From: Bog-159 sp963785255
Lineage (GTDB): Bacteria; Acidobacteriota; Terriglobia; Bryobacterales; Bryobacteraceae
NCBI GenBank assembly: GCA_963785255.1
Contig: CAWAUR010000011.1
Span: 124,001-188,000 of the forward strand
Length of the DNA stretch: 64,000 nt
Direction of reading: 5' to 3'
Part shown: positions 17,531-25,974 of the stretch, one piece after another
Numbering within the stretch: the first letter of the stretch is position 1
Layout: every line of letters begins with the position of its first letter
The notes under the pieces: model-generated
Databases searched by the model: none
What the model was told of the DNA's origin: nothing
The model's input: only the letters and a program-made list of their open reading frames with translations
Made by a program: the position numbers and the translations under genes

Positions 17531-17725
17531 AGGAAATACTGCTAGGCGGCCTTGCCTTGCCAAGGCCTATTTTCCCTCGCACGATTTTCCCCTGCTCTAA
17601 GATTATGGTAGAATCCAAAGTGCAGCCCTCCGCTTTTTCGGTTTCCGCCTGTAACTAGATGGCGGGTTGCCGCGTCGAAAAGCTGTGAGCGGTCCTCCTC
17701 GCCCGCGGAGGCGCCTGGGGACACG

Positions 17726-18739
17726 ATGTCTGAACAAATGGAGAACACCCCGTTACCGCAAGACCCTAACAAGCCGCAGTTCGATCCGGAAGGACACCTG
17801 GACCACCTGCTCGCGCCGGAGGTCGAAACGCCATGGTTCAAGTCCCTGATAGAGAGCGTCCGGGAGTTGATCAAGCCCACCCCTTTGCCGCCTCTAGAAG
17901 TTACTTCCAAGCCCATCGCCGTCAAGGATATCTGGGGCTTGTACGGACGCAAGAAACAGTCTGGCGCATATTCCCTGGCAATTCACATCTCCATCATTGT
18001 TCTTCTGTTTACCCTGGCTTCAAGCAAGGCGGTTCAGAAGGCCGCCAAAGAGGTCACTTCGCTGATCGCTCCCGTCGATCTAGCCGAATATAAGCCGAAA
18101 GCCGGACCGCAAAAGCCATCGGGTGGCGGCGGTGGCGGTGGCGACCGGTCGCCCTTGCCTGCCGCGAAAGGCCGGCTGCCGAAAATCTCGCCGCGCCAAT
18201 TTACGCCTCCCGTGCAAGTATTCAACAATCTGCATCCCAAGCTGCCGATGGAGCCCACCATCATCGCGCCGCCGGATGTGAATCTGCCCAATGTGAACAT
18301 GGCCCAGTATGGCGATCCGCTGGCGAAACTCGGTCCGCCATCCAATGGTCCTGGTTCCGGCGGCGGTATCGGGTCCGGCTCCGGTGGCGGCGTTGGATCG
18401 GGTAAAGGCGCGGGATTCGGTCCCGGCGAAGGCGGCGGATTCGGCGGCGGCGCGTTTCACGTAGGCGGTGGCGTCACCATGCCGGTACCGCTCTACCGGC
18501 CCGAACCGGAATACTCCGAGGAAGCCCGCAAAGCCAAGTATCAGGGCACCGTCGTTCTTTACGGCGTGGTAGATCCCAACGGCAAAACTCGCGATCTGAA
18601 GGTCATGCGCAGCTTGGGACTCGGTCTGGATGAAAAAGCTATCGAGGCCGTCGAAAAATGGAAGTTCCGTCCCGGCACTAAAGATGGCAAGCCGGTCCCG
18701 GTTTACGTTTCCATCGAAGTGAATTTCCGGTTGCTGTAG
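17726..18739 (+). CDS. TonB family energy-transducer protein
   Basis: A 337-residue protein with an N-terminal cytoplasmic segment of about 85 residues, one membrane span (SLAIHISIIVLLFTLA), a long periplasmic linker with a Gly/Ser-rich stretch (residues about 205-240), and a C-terminal TonB domain (VPLYRPEPEYSEEARKAKYQ, GTVVLYGVVDPNGK, EAVEKWKFRPGTKDGKPV). TonB proteins transmit the proton-motive force from ExbBD to outer-membrane receptors such as the one at 52571. The unusually long cytoplasmic N-terminus resembles the acidobacterial TonB class. The TAG stop codon is the first codon of a palindromic repeat. Confidence 0.88.
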   Translation: MSEQMENTPLPQDPNKPQFDPEGHLDHLLAPEVETPWFKSLIESVRELIKPTPLPPLEVTSKPIAVKDIWGLYGRKKQSGAYSLAIHISIIVLLFTLASSKAVQKAAKEVTSLIAPVDLAEYKPKAGPQKPSGGGGGGGDRSPLPAAKGRLPKISPRQFTPPVQVFNNLHPKLPMEPTIIAPPDVNLPNVNMAQYGDPLAKLGPPSNGPGSGGGIGSGSGGGVGSGKGAGFGPGEGGGFGGGAFHVGGGVTMPVPLYRPEPEYSEEARKAKYQGTVVLYGVVDPNGKTRDLKVMRSLGLGLDEKAIEAVEKWKFRPGTKDGKPVPVYVSIEVNFRLL

Positions 18740-18776
18740 GACAGGCCTCCCGGCCTGTCCAATGTTGCCTGTCCTA
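18737..18776. repeat. Family D hairpin repeat between convergent stop codons
   Basis: Starting at the TonB stop codon, TAG is followed by GACAGGCC-TCCC-GGCCTGTCC, a 9-bp perfect stem. After seven bases comes CCTGTCCTA, the inverted start of a second copy, whose complement carries the stop codon of the convergent gene. It is probably also a bidirectional terminator, though it lacks a T tract. Confidence 0.65.
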
Positions 18777-19133
18777 CTGCTTCGTCCCGGTCCAGGTCCC
18801 CTCGCCCAGATCGCCGATCTCCACTTTACCTTTCATCTTCTTATCGCTCTCGATGGTGCCCGTGTAATGCGCCGTGCCACTCTGCCCGGAATACGAAAAG
18901 TCAAATTTGAAATCGAGTTGGTCGCCTTTCACCGTGCCAGTCAGATCGGCCTTGCCGAAGAGACCCGTGTAGGTGCCGGTGAGCTTCTCGCCATCCTGCT
19001 TAAAGACAAACGATGGGCTGCCGCTGCCCGCGGCGGTATCCACGCTGAATTCCCAACTCCCGGAAATATCGTGAGCGAATAGAGGCAGGCCGGCGAGGCC
19101 AATCAGGAATGCAATCGTCAGCAGTTTCGACAT
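18774..19133 (-). CDS. Small secreted beta-rich protein (lipocalin-like, unknown)
   Basis: A 119-residue protein starting at ATG 19133 with a signal peptide (MSKLLTIAFLIGLAGLPLFA). The mature part, opening HDISGSWEFSVDT, contains repeated short strands (SFVFKQDGEKLTGTYTGLFG, ADLTGTVKGDQLDFKF). This matches small secreted acidobacterial proteins with an antiparallel barrel-like pattern. No catalytic residues are evident. The stop codon lies in the family D repeat shared with the convergent TonB gene. Confidence 0.7.
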   Translation of the reverse strand: MSKLLTIAFLIGLAGLPLFAHDISGSWEFSVDTAAGSGSPSFVFKQDGEKLTGTYTGLFGKADLTGTVKGDQLDFKFDFSYSGQSGTAHYTGTIESDKKMKGKVEIGDLGEGTWTGTKQ

Positions 19134-19217
19134 GCCGTCGAGGATAACACAGCGGGCGGGTGGAGCGCGTACGCCACCACCCACCACCCGATACCCACCA
19201 CCCGGCTGCCAAGCAGC

Positions 19218-20759
19218 CTACTGGTCCGCCGCCCCGCCCTGCATCCCGATGGCTTCGCCCGACACTACCATCTCCACCCGGCGATTTTGTTGCCGCCCGG
19301 CGGCCGTATCGTTCGACGCCACGGGATCGGCCTTGCCTAGCCCAACCGCGGTAATATTCTGCGCCGCCACTCCCTGCTCCGCCAGAAAATCACGCACCGC
19401 ATCGGCGCGCTCCTGCGACAACTTCAAATTGTAATCGTCGGTGCCCACGCTGTCCGTGTGCCCTTCGAGTTGCAGTTTCAGGCTGGGATACGCCAGCAGA
19501 ATGCCGGATACCTTGGCCAGTTTCTCCCGCGCGCCCGGCTTCAACGTGTACTGATTGAAATCGAACAGCACATCGTTGATATTCACGATCAGCCCGCGCG
19601 CCGTCTCGCGCGTTTCCAGAATAGCGTTCAATTGCGCGCGCAGCCGTTCGCGCAATTGCGTCTTCTCGGCATCGGCCTGCGCGGCGGCCTGCTTGGCCGT
19701 GGCCGCTTCCGCTTCGGCTTGCTGCTGCTGTTGTTGGGCGGCCAGGCGCGCGGCATCCGCGGCGGCTTTTTCCTGCGCGGCCTGCGCCGCCGCGGCTTCC
19801 GCGTCGCGCTGCGCCGATTGGGCCTCCGCCTTCGCCTGTAGGGCTTCGGCCTTCTGCGCCTCGGCCGCCGCGCGTTGTTGGTCGGCTAGTTGCGCGTTCG
19901 CCTTGGCCTGCTCCGTGTCCGCCTTCTGCTGCGCAATCCGCTCGTCTTCCATCTTCTTGTACGTAATCAACCGCGCATCTTCCGCCTCTTGCGCCGCCTC
20001 GCGCGCATTCGTCTCCACCGGCTTACCGCCGCGATTACTCATGAACATTTCGGCGTTCTGCAGCGCCAGCACCGCCTTCTGGAATGTGTCCGGAGCATAC
20101 TTATCCGCGCCCGCCAGCCGCGCAATCTCCACCGCGTTCTCCGCTTCGGCCAATTGCAGCGGCCCCTTCGGATTGATCTTCACCGGCACATACTCTCCAC
20201 GATTCATCACATACTGGCCGCGTTTCAGTAACTCGTACTTGGCTTCCACCTGCTCAATCGTCCCTGTGGTGTCGTTGCGTACGAAGTTCTCCATCACTAC
20301 CACATCGCTCGGCTGAGTTACCGCGAAGTAAGGTTCGGCCGTCACAATCAAGCCGAATACTTGCAGGGAACTGGTCGCCAGCAAACTGCTGTGGTCTCCG
20401 CTCAGCGCCAACTCGCCCAGATTCTGTGGACGCCCCTCCGGCGTGATCGCCCACAAAACATACGTCAGATACTCCGGCCCGAATTGGTTCGCCGGCGTCA
20501 GGTGATCCACATGCACGTCGATCTTGGTCGATCCCATCTGGCTCGACACGCTGGCCTCCCCGCGCGCCTGCGGCATCAATTCCGTCCCGCGAAAATCGAT
20601 GTGCGTCGTCCGGCTGCGGTGGTGATAATTGATCGCACTAATCGTGCGCGAAACTACCGTGACCCGGAAGACAGGCACGCTGGCGTCGGGCGCCTGCGCC
20701 TGCGCAAAGATCGCCGCCACGCTGGCAAAGAAAAGGAATCCGGTTTTCATATGTTCCAA
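19218..20759 (-). CDS. OmpA-family outer-membrane/peptidoglycan-binding protein
   Basis: A 513-residue protein. A signal peptide (MKTGFLFFASVAAIFAQA) is followed by a beta-rich domain (residues 25-215), then a Glu/Ala/Gln-rich coiled coil (residues about 215-375, with repeats like AEAQKAEALQAKAEAQSAQR). The last 130 residues are a classic OmpA C-terminal domain: VLFDFNQYTLKPGAREKL, LEGHTDSVGTDDYNLKLSQE, and ADPVASNDTAAGRQQNRRVE, including the Asp and Arg that bind diaminopimelate in peptidoglycan. TTG 20759 has GGAGG 6 bases upstream; ATG 20750 gives a neater signal peptide. The gene diverges from tgt. Confidence 0.88.
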   Translation of the reverse strand: MEHMKTGFLFFASVAAIFAQAQAPDASVPVFRVTVVSRTISAINYHHRSRTTHIDFRGTELMPQARGEASVSSQMGSTKIDVHVDHLTPANQFGPEYLTYVLWAITPEGRPQNLGELALSGDHSSLLATSSLQVFGLIVTAEPYFAVTQPSDVVVMENFVRNDTTGTIEQVEAKYELLKRGQYVMNRGEYVPVKINPKGPLQLAEAENAVEIARLAGADKYAPDTFQKAVLALQNAEMFMSNRGGKPVETNAREAAQEAEDARLITYKKMEDERIAQQKADTEQAKANAQLADQQRAAAEAQKAEALQAKAEAQSAQRDAEAAAAQAAQEKAAADAARLAAQQQQQQAEAEAATAKQAAAQADAEKTQLRERLRAQLNAILETRETARGLIVNINDVLFDFNQYTLKPGAREKLAKVSGILLAYPSLKLQLEGHTDSVGTDDYNLKLSQERADAVRDFLAEQGVAAQNITAVGLGKADPVASNDTAAGRQQNRRVEMVVSGEAIGMQGGAADQ

Positions 20760-20837
20760 TTCGAACCTCCGCTTGTCATGAGCAATACGCGCGCCTTTGT
20801 CCGGAGGATCACACCCGCGACGGTGTGTTATAACTGA

Positions 20838-21989
20838 GTGGTAACCTCCTCAGTCACATTCCAGATTCAGGCCGAGTGTCCAGTCACTCGCGCGCGCGCC
20901 GGCTTGTTGCACACCCCGCACGGCATCGTGGAAACTCCCGTCTTCATGCCCGTCGGCACGCAAGCTACTGTGAAGGGACTATCTCCGCGCGAACTCGCCG
21001 GAGATCTCGATGTGCGTATCCTGCTGGCCAATACCTATCATCTATATCTCCGCCCCGGCCCGGATCTTATCCACGCGCAGGGCGGCCTGCACCGCTTTAT
21101 GTCGTGGCCGCGCGCCATCCTTACCGATTCCGGCGGATTCCAGGTTTTCAGCCTCAGTGGACTCCGGAAGATCACCGATGAGGGCGTGGTCTTTCAGTCT
21201 CATTTGAATGGGGATACCCACGTGTTCACGCCCCAATCCACCGTGGATACGCAACTGGCATTTGGCAGCGACATCCTGATGGTGCTTGACGAGTGCCCGG
21301 AATATCCAGTCAGCCACGAATACGCGCGGACTTCAGTCGAACGCACCGTCCGCTGGGCGCGCGTGGCCTATGCGCATTTTGCCGCGCGCCGTACGGAATT
21401 ATCCACCCGGCATGCATTATTTCCCATCGTGCAAGGCTCCATGTTCCCCGATCTGCGCCGCGAGTGCGCCGCCCAACTCGTGGATCTGGATGCGGAAGGC
21501 TATGCCATCGGCGGCCTGTCAGTCGGCGAGCCGCGCCCGCTAAGCCTGGAAATGGTGGAAGTCACCGAGCCGCTGTTGCCGCGCGACCGCCCGCGCTATG
21601 CCATGGGCGTAGGCATGCCCGAGGAGTTGCCCGAATACGTCGCCCGCGGCATCGACATGATGGATTGCGTGCTGCCCTCACGCAACGCCCGCAATGGCTG
21701 CCTGTTCACGTCGCAAGGCACAGTGCGCATCAAGCAGGCCCGCTATCGCGACGACGCGCGCCCGCTCGACCCCCAGTGCGGATGTTACACCTGCGCTAAC
21801 TTCTCCCGCGCCTACTTACGCCACTTGTACCAGGCCGGCGAGATCTTATATGCGTCTCTGGCGACACTGCATAACATCAAGCGCTATCTCGATATCATGC
21901 GCGAAATCAGAAGCGCGATTTTGGACGGCGCTTATCCGCAATATCTGGAAACCACACGCACCGCCAGTCTCGACGGCGATCCGACCTAG
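20838..21989 (+). CDS. tgt: tRNA-guanine(34) transglycosylase
   Basis: A 383-residue bacterial Tgt, which exchanges G34 for the queuine precursor preQ1 in tRNAs with GUN anticodons (Asp, Asn, His, Tyr). The hallmark blocks are all present: FMPVGTQATVKGLSP, LTDSGGFQVFSL (general-base Asp), GIDMMDCVLPSRNARNG (nucleophile Asp), and the zinc site CGCYTC with the downstream His in LATLHN. The start is GTG 20838. The array at 29-31 kb contains Asp, Asn and His tRNAs, all with G34, which would be Tgt substrates. The short divergent interval to the OmpA gene must hold both promoters. Confidence 0.97.
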   Translation: MVTSSVTFQIQAECPVTRARAGLLHTPHGIVETPVFMPVGTQATVKGLSPRELAGDLDVRILLANTYHLYLRPGPDLIHAQGGLHRFMSWPRAILTDSGGFQVFSLSGLRKITDEGVVFQSHLNGDTHVFTPQSTVDTQLAFGSDILMVLDECPEYPVSHEYARTSVERTVRWARVAYAHFAARRTELSTRHALFPIVQGSMFPDLRRECAAQLVDLDAEGYAIGGLSVGEPRPLSLEMVEVTEPLLPRDRPRYAMGVGMPEELPEYVARGIDMMDCVLPSRNARNGCLFTSQGTVRIKQARYRDDARPLDPQCGCYTCANFSRAYLRHLYQAGEILYASLATLHNIKRYLDIMREIRSAILDGAYPQYLETTRTASLDGDPT

Positions 21990-22016
21990 TTGCTCCTGTC
22001 CAAACGCTTTGGCTGT

Positions 22017-22047
22017 TATCGGCGTTCATCGGCGTTCATCGGCGGCC
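22017..22047. repeat. Family E fragment (TCGGCGTTCA repeated)
   Basis: Two direct copies of TCGGCGTTCA in a row follow tgt, related to the 33-bp inverted repeats at 62742-62852. No T tract follows, so terminator activity is uncertain. Confidence 0.5.
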
Positions 22048-22049
22048 AA

Positions 22050-25000
22050 TTAGTTTTTCTGTGCCGCCTCGAATACATACGACCCAGCGCCCACCGAAAC
22101 GATGCGCGTACCGTCCAGTCCCTCTTTGCTCGCGACAGTCTTCCCGTCCTCCGTAATCGCGCCCGTCGGCAGATACACCACTGCATGCGTATTCGCCGGA
22201 ATGGTCACCCGCAGCGTCAAGCCGCCATCCGCCGCCGTCGTCCAGTCACTCACGATCTTACCGTAGACCGAATCGTACTCGCCGCGCGCATGCGTTATCG
22301 GACCGCCCGTGCGCGGATGAATCACGATCTGCCGGAATCCGGGCGCCGCAGTCAGTGTGTCAATCCCCGCCACATAGCGATAAATCCAAGCCACCACCGA
22401 CCCGAACGCGTAATGATTGAACGAATTCATCGCCGGATCGCCCGAGTCCGAGTTCCATCGCTCCCACCACGTAGTAGCTCCCTTGCGGATCATATATCCC
22501 CACGACGGATAAGTCTCGGTAAGTAACAGCCGGTACGCCACATCTGCCCTGCCGTTTTCGGCCAGCGCAAACAACAGGTGCGGCGTGCCCAGGAATCCCG
22601 TCGAAACGTGCCATCCCTTCGCCTCAATCTCCCGCACCAGCCGCTCTGTAGCCGCCGCGCGCAGCGAATCCGGCAGCAGATTCATGTGCAGCGCCAGCAC
22701 ATAAGAAGTCTCTGTACCCGGACCCACCTGTCCGTCTTCATTCACATAGGCCTTCTCAAACGCCGCGCGGATCCGCTCGCCCAGTTCGTCGTAGCGCGCC
22801 ACGTCCGCCGCATGACCCGTAGCCTTCGCCATCTGCGACATCATCCTCGCCAGCATGGCCCAATACGCCGTGGCAATCAGATCCTTCGGCGTGCGGCTGT
22901 CGGGCGCCAGCCAATCGGCGAAATTCGGCCCCACGCCCTTGGTGCGCAAGTAATTCGGGTTCCGCTCCTCGATGAACTTCATCCAGCGCTCGATGGCGTC
23001 CCAATATTGTCGAATGAGCGACACATCGCCGTATTGCTGCCACGCCGTCCACGGCATGATCACACCCGCATCGCCCCATCCAGGCGCGCCGATGGCGAAG
23101 AAATCGCCCATTTTCGCGACTCCCGGCGCCACGTTGCCGAATGCACCCTCGGCCGTTTGGTCATCCGTCAGGTCGCGCATCCACTTATGCCCGAACGCCG
23201 CGATATCGGCGTTGTAAGAGCCCGTGCGCCAGAACACCTCGGCGTCGCCGGTCCAGCCCAGCCGTTCGTCGCGCTGCGGGCAGTCCGTGGGAATGCTCAG
23301 GAAATTACCGCGCTGGCCCCAGATACTCACTTGCCACATCTTATTTACTAAGTCGCTCGATGTGGATAGCTTGCCGGTCAGGTTCTGTGCGGAACTTACT
23401 ACTTCGCCGGTCAGGTCGGCGAGATTTGGTTGGCTGTCCAAGCCCGTAATCTCCACATAGCGGAAGCCATGAAACGTAAAGTGGGGCGACCAGGTTTGCT
23501 CCCCTCCCCGCAGGTACAGAATATCGGTGGCGTCGGCGTTGCGCAAGTTATCGCGATAGATATCGCCATCGGGCGTAAGGGTCTCGGCGAAGCGCAGCCG
23601 CACCCTCGTACCCGCCGTGCCCGATGCCTTCAGGTTCAGCCATCCCACCATGTTCTGGCCCATATCCACGATCCAGCCGCCATTCGGCGCAGGCTTAATC
23701 GCTTCCGGCTTCACCGTATCCACAATGCGCGGCGGCACGGTGACTTCGCTCGATAAGACGCTAGGCGGAGCGTCCGCGACGTGTGCCGGTTTCCATGCGG
23801 CATCCTGAAATCCAGCTTTGTCCCAACCCGGTTGTTCCAGCCGTGAGTCGTAAGTCTCGCCCGCGTAGATCTCAGCGCGCAAGACGGGCGATTGCGCCGT
23901 TTTCCATGAGCCGTCGGTCACGACCGTGCCGGACGTACTGTCGCTGTAGTCCATTTGCAATTGTGCCAGCAGGCGTGTGGGCGGAGGCAGAAACGAAAAT
24001 CGGAATCCAGTCCAGGTGAGCGCGCTGCCGAACCAGCCGTCGCCCAGCATGGCGCCGATCGCATTGTTGCCCCGCTTGAGTAACGATGTAACATCGTAGA
24101 CCTGGTAAGTGACGCGCTTACTATAGTCGGCATATTCGGGAGTAAGTAGGTCGCTACCTACGCGATTGCCGTTCAGAAAGACCCGGTAACTTCCCAGCGC
24201 CGTGACATACAACCGCGCCGCCGCCAGCGGCTTCAAAACCGTAAATTCGCGGCGGAATAATCCAGCGGGCGCCGGCAGCGGGCCGGGATCTGGCGTTACT
24301 GCCGCCAAACCGCCCAGATCGGCCGCAGGCTTGAACTCCGTGTCCGACTGCAGGCGGCCCTGCCAACCCGATTCCGTGGCGTGCATCTCGGCAGTTCCAT
24401 CGGCGCGCTGAATCTTCAACAGCCCAGCTACGGCGGGAGTCCCTGAACCCGAGTAAGTGACAGCTATCTCGATCGTATTAGGTCCCGCAACCAGCAGATT
24501 GGTTACATCCTGACGGTCAAAGGAGTTGAAGCCGTTCTTAGCACCCGCCGCCTGGCCATTAATAGTGGCTTTGTATCCGCCGTGCGCCACCACGAAAAGG
24601 GCGGCATTCGCAGGCGCAGCCGCCAGTTCTACGTTTGCGCGAAAAACAGCCACACTTTTCGCGGGCGCGGCCGGCGCCGCGGATGCCCCGGAAACCCAGA
24701 TCCAATGAATAGCCGCCCGTTCCGCCGCTTCCTCGGGATCCGGCCTGCTAATCCATTTCGCCTTCCAATCGGACCGATCGAGCAGCCCCATTTCCCACCA
24801 GCCCGGCTCGGCGGCATCTTCGGCGCGGCCGTGCGCGTCCCACACCCGCACCATCCAATAATATCTGCGGCGGGATTCCAGTTTCTTGCCGCCGTACGCG
24901 ATGCCCACCGACTCGGCGGACATCTGCTTTCCGCTGTCCCAAACATCCGCCTTCGCGGCACGCAACGCGGCCAGGCTGGATGCCACGCGGATCTCATACG

Positions 25001-25160
25001 CGCTCTGACTCCAGTCGCGCCCCGCGTCGTCGCTGCGCCACGAAAGGCTGGGAGCGGACGCGTCTACGCCCAGCGGATTCACAAGGTAGCCGCAGCGCAG
25101 ATCCACCGGCCGTGCCAGGACCGAGGCGGCCAAAGACAATAAAAGAATACAAGCTCTCAT
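22050..25160 (-). CDS. Alpha-L-rhamnosidase (GH78), secreted
   Basis: A 1036-residue protein with a signal peptide (MRACILLLSLAASVLA). It has the GH78 domain order: N-terminal beta domains (opening VDLRCGYLVNPLGVD), a central rhamnosidase N-terminal module, and an (alpha/alpha)6 barrel with DCPQRDERLGWTGDAEVFWR, the signature holding the catalytic acidic residue. Further blocks are TWWERWNSDSG and SFNHYAFGSVVAWIYR, then a C-terminal beta-sandwich. GH78 enzymes remove terminal alpha-linked L-rhamnose from plant glycosides and pectic or gum polysaccharides, so this suggests growth on plant material. It is a complete gene with normal family length. Confidence 0.93.
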   Translation of the reverse strand: MRACILLLSLAASVLARPVDLRCGYLVNPLGVDASAPSLSWRSDDAGRDWSQSAYEIRVASSLAALRAAKADVWDSGKQMSAESVGIAYGGKKLESRRRYYWMVRVWDAHGRAEDAAEPGWWEMGLLDRSDWKAKWISRPDPEEAAERAAIHWIWVSGASAAPAAPAKSVAVFRANVELAAAPANAALFVVAHGGYKATINGQAAGAKNGFNSFDRQDVTNLLVAGPNTIEIAVTYSGSGTPAVAGLLKIQRADGTAEMHATESGWQGRLQSDTEFKPAADLGGLAAVTPDPGPLPAPAGLFRREFTVLKPLAAARLYVTALGSYRVFLNGNRVGSDLLTPEYADYSKRVTYQVYDVTSLLKRGNNAIGAMLGDGWFGSALTWTGFRFSFLPPPTRLLAQLQMDYSDSTSGTVVTDGSWKTAQSPVLRAEIYAGETYDSRLEQPGWDKAGFQDAAWKPAHVADAPPSVLSSEVTVPPRIVDTVKPEAIKPAPNGGWIVDMGQNMVGWLNLKASGTAGTRVRLRFAETLTPDGDIYRDNLRNADATDILYLRGGEQTWSPHFTFHGFRYVEITGLDSQPNLADLTGEVVSSAQNLTGKLSTSSDLVNKMWQVSIWGQRGNFLSIPTDCPQRDERLGWTGDAEVFWRTGSYNADIAAFGHKWMRDLTDDQTAEGAFGNVAPGVAKMGDFFAIGAPGWGDAGVIMPWTAWQQYGDVSLIRQYWDAIERWMKFIEERNPNYLRTKGVGPNFADWLAPDSRTPKDLIATAYWAMLARMMSQMAKATGHAADVARYDELGERIRAAFEKAYVNEDGQVGPGTETSYVLALHMNLLPDSLRAAATERLVREIEAKGWHVSTGFLGTPHLLFALAENGRADVAYRLLLTETYPSWGYMIRKGATTWWERWNSDSGDPAMNSFNHYAFGSVVAWIYRYVAGIDTLTAAPGFRQIVIHPRTGGPITHARGEYDSVYGKIVSDWTTAADGGLTLRVTIPANTHAVVYLPTGAITEDGKTVASKEGLDGTRIVSVGAGSYVFEAAQKN

Positions 25161-25266
25161 CGGATGAAACCACCTGCCGAATTGTATCAGGCGACAGCCG
25201 CCGCCGCAGTCAGGCTCTCCGGCGGCAGTGCGCGAACTGTCCGCGCTCGCGGTGCCCGCACCAAGG

Positions 25267-25352
25267 AAACCGCTTCCTGACGGTCGCGGCTCAGTAAATC
25301 GTGGGAAGTCGACATGGCTGTTACCGAGCCGCGACCGTCAAGGGAGCGGTTT
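25267..25352. repeat. Family C hairpin repeat
   Basis: The left arm starts AAACCGCTTCCTGACGGTCG and the right arm is its near-complement, ending GGGAGCGGTTT. The loop is about 25 bp. It belongs to the family also found at 49618, 57946 and 61526. Confidence 0.75.
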
Positions 25353-25437
25353 CGCCAGAAAGGTTAAGCACTCCTCTCATACTATGGCGCCAAACATGCC
25401 CGTGTCTCGTGGCATAATGAGGGCGAAGAGCGATGGC

Positions 25438-25662
25438 ATGAAAAACTTTCACCTGCCCTTGCCGGACTTACACCCTTCTTCCGGGTGGAAGCGGAACGCG
25501 CGCAGGTGCCCGCGACGGCGCTGGCGCGCGAGGCCATCGACTGGTGGCTGCGGCAACAACGGCGCAAGGCCAGGCACAACCAAATCGCGGCCTACGCGGC
25601 GCAAGTGTCAGACACCGGCCTGGACCTCAGCATCTCGTAGAAACCGGTAAGAAAAAGAAATG
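25438..25662 (-). other. No minus-strand gene; see antitoxin remnant on the plus strand
   Basis: The minus-strand reading over the toxin-antitoxin remnant has no recognisable product. The entry only records that both strands were examined. Confidence 0.3.
25438..25662 (+). pseudogene. Remnant of a MazE/RHH-like antitoxin gene
   Basis: ATG 25438 opens as MKNFHLPLPD, then the frame breaks. The next frame continues VEAERAQVPATALAREAIDW and LRQQRRKARHNQIAAYAAQ before a TAG at LDLSIS. A third frame then gives HLVETGKKKK and a TGA that overlaps the toxin ATG (AATGAAG). Joined, the pieces read like a small DNA-binding antitoxin of a MazEF-type pair, so two indels have inactivated it. Family assignment is from pattern and context. 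Confidence 0.6.
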
Positions 25663-25919
25663 AAGCGTGGCGAGGTTTATTTGGCCGATCTCATCCCGCG
25701 ATCGGGATCCGAGCAGACCGGCAGGCGTCCCGTCATTCTGGTGTCTCACGACGGCTTCAATGAGACTCCCACATGGAAGTCGATCATCGTCGTCCCCATA
25801 TTTGCCACTAAGTGACCACCCTCGACGGGGCCAAGCTCGCCCGCAAGATTGGGACTCTACCGCCCGAGCTGTTGCGCGACGTTAACGCGGCGCTTATGGC
25901 GGCCATGGATCTTGACTGA
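25660..25919 (+). pseudogene. Remnant of a MazF/PemK-like toxin gene with internal deletion
   Basis: From ATG 25660 the product starts MKRGEVYLADLIPRSGSEQT and GRRPVILVSHDGFNETPTW, the standard MazF/PemK opening, and continues to IIVVPIFATK, then stops at 25813-25815. One frame over, from 25812, the last stretch of the same family reads LDGAKLARKIGTLPPELLRD and then MAAMDLD with a TGA at 25917-25919. Roughly 30-40 residues of the middle of the domain are missing, so it is a dead toxin that kept both ends. Confidence 0.65.
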
Positions 25920-25974
25920 CCGCCAGCCCACCGCCCGCCACCTACAACCTACAACCCACCACCCCCGCAACGCG

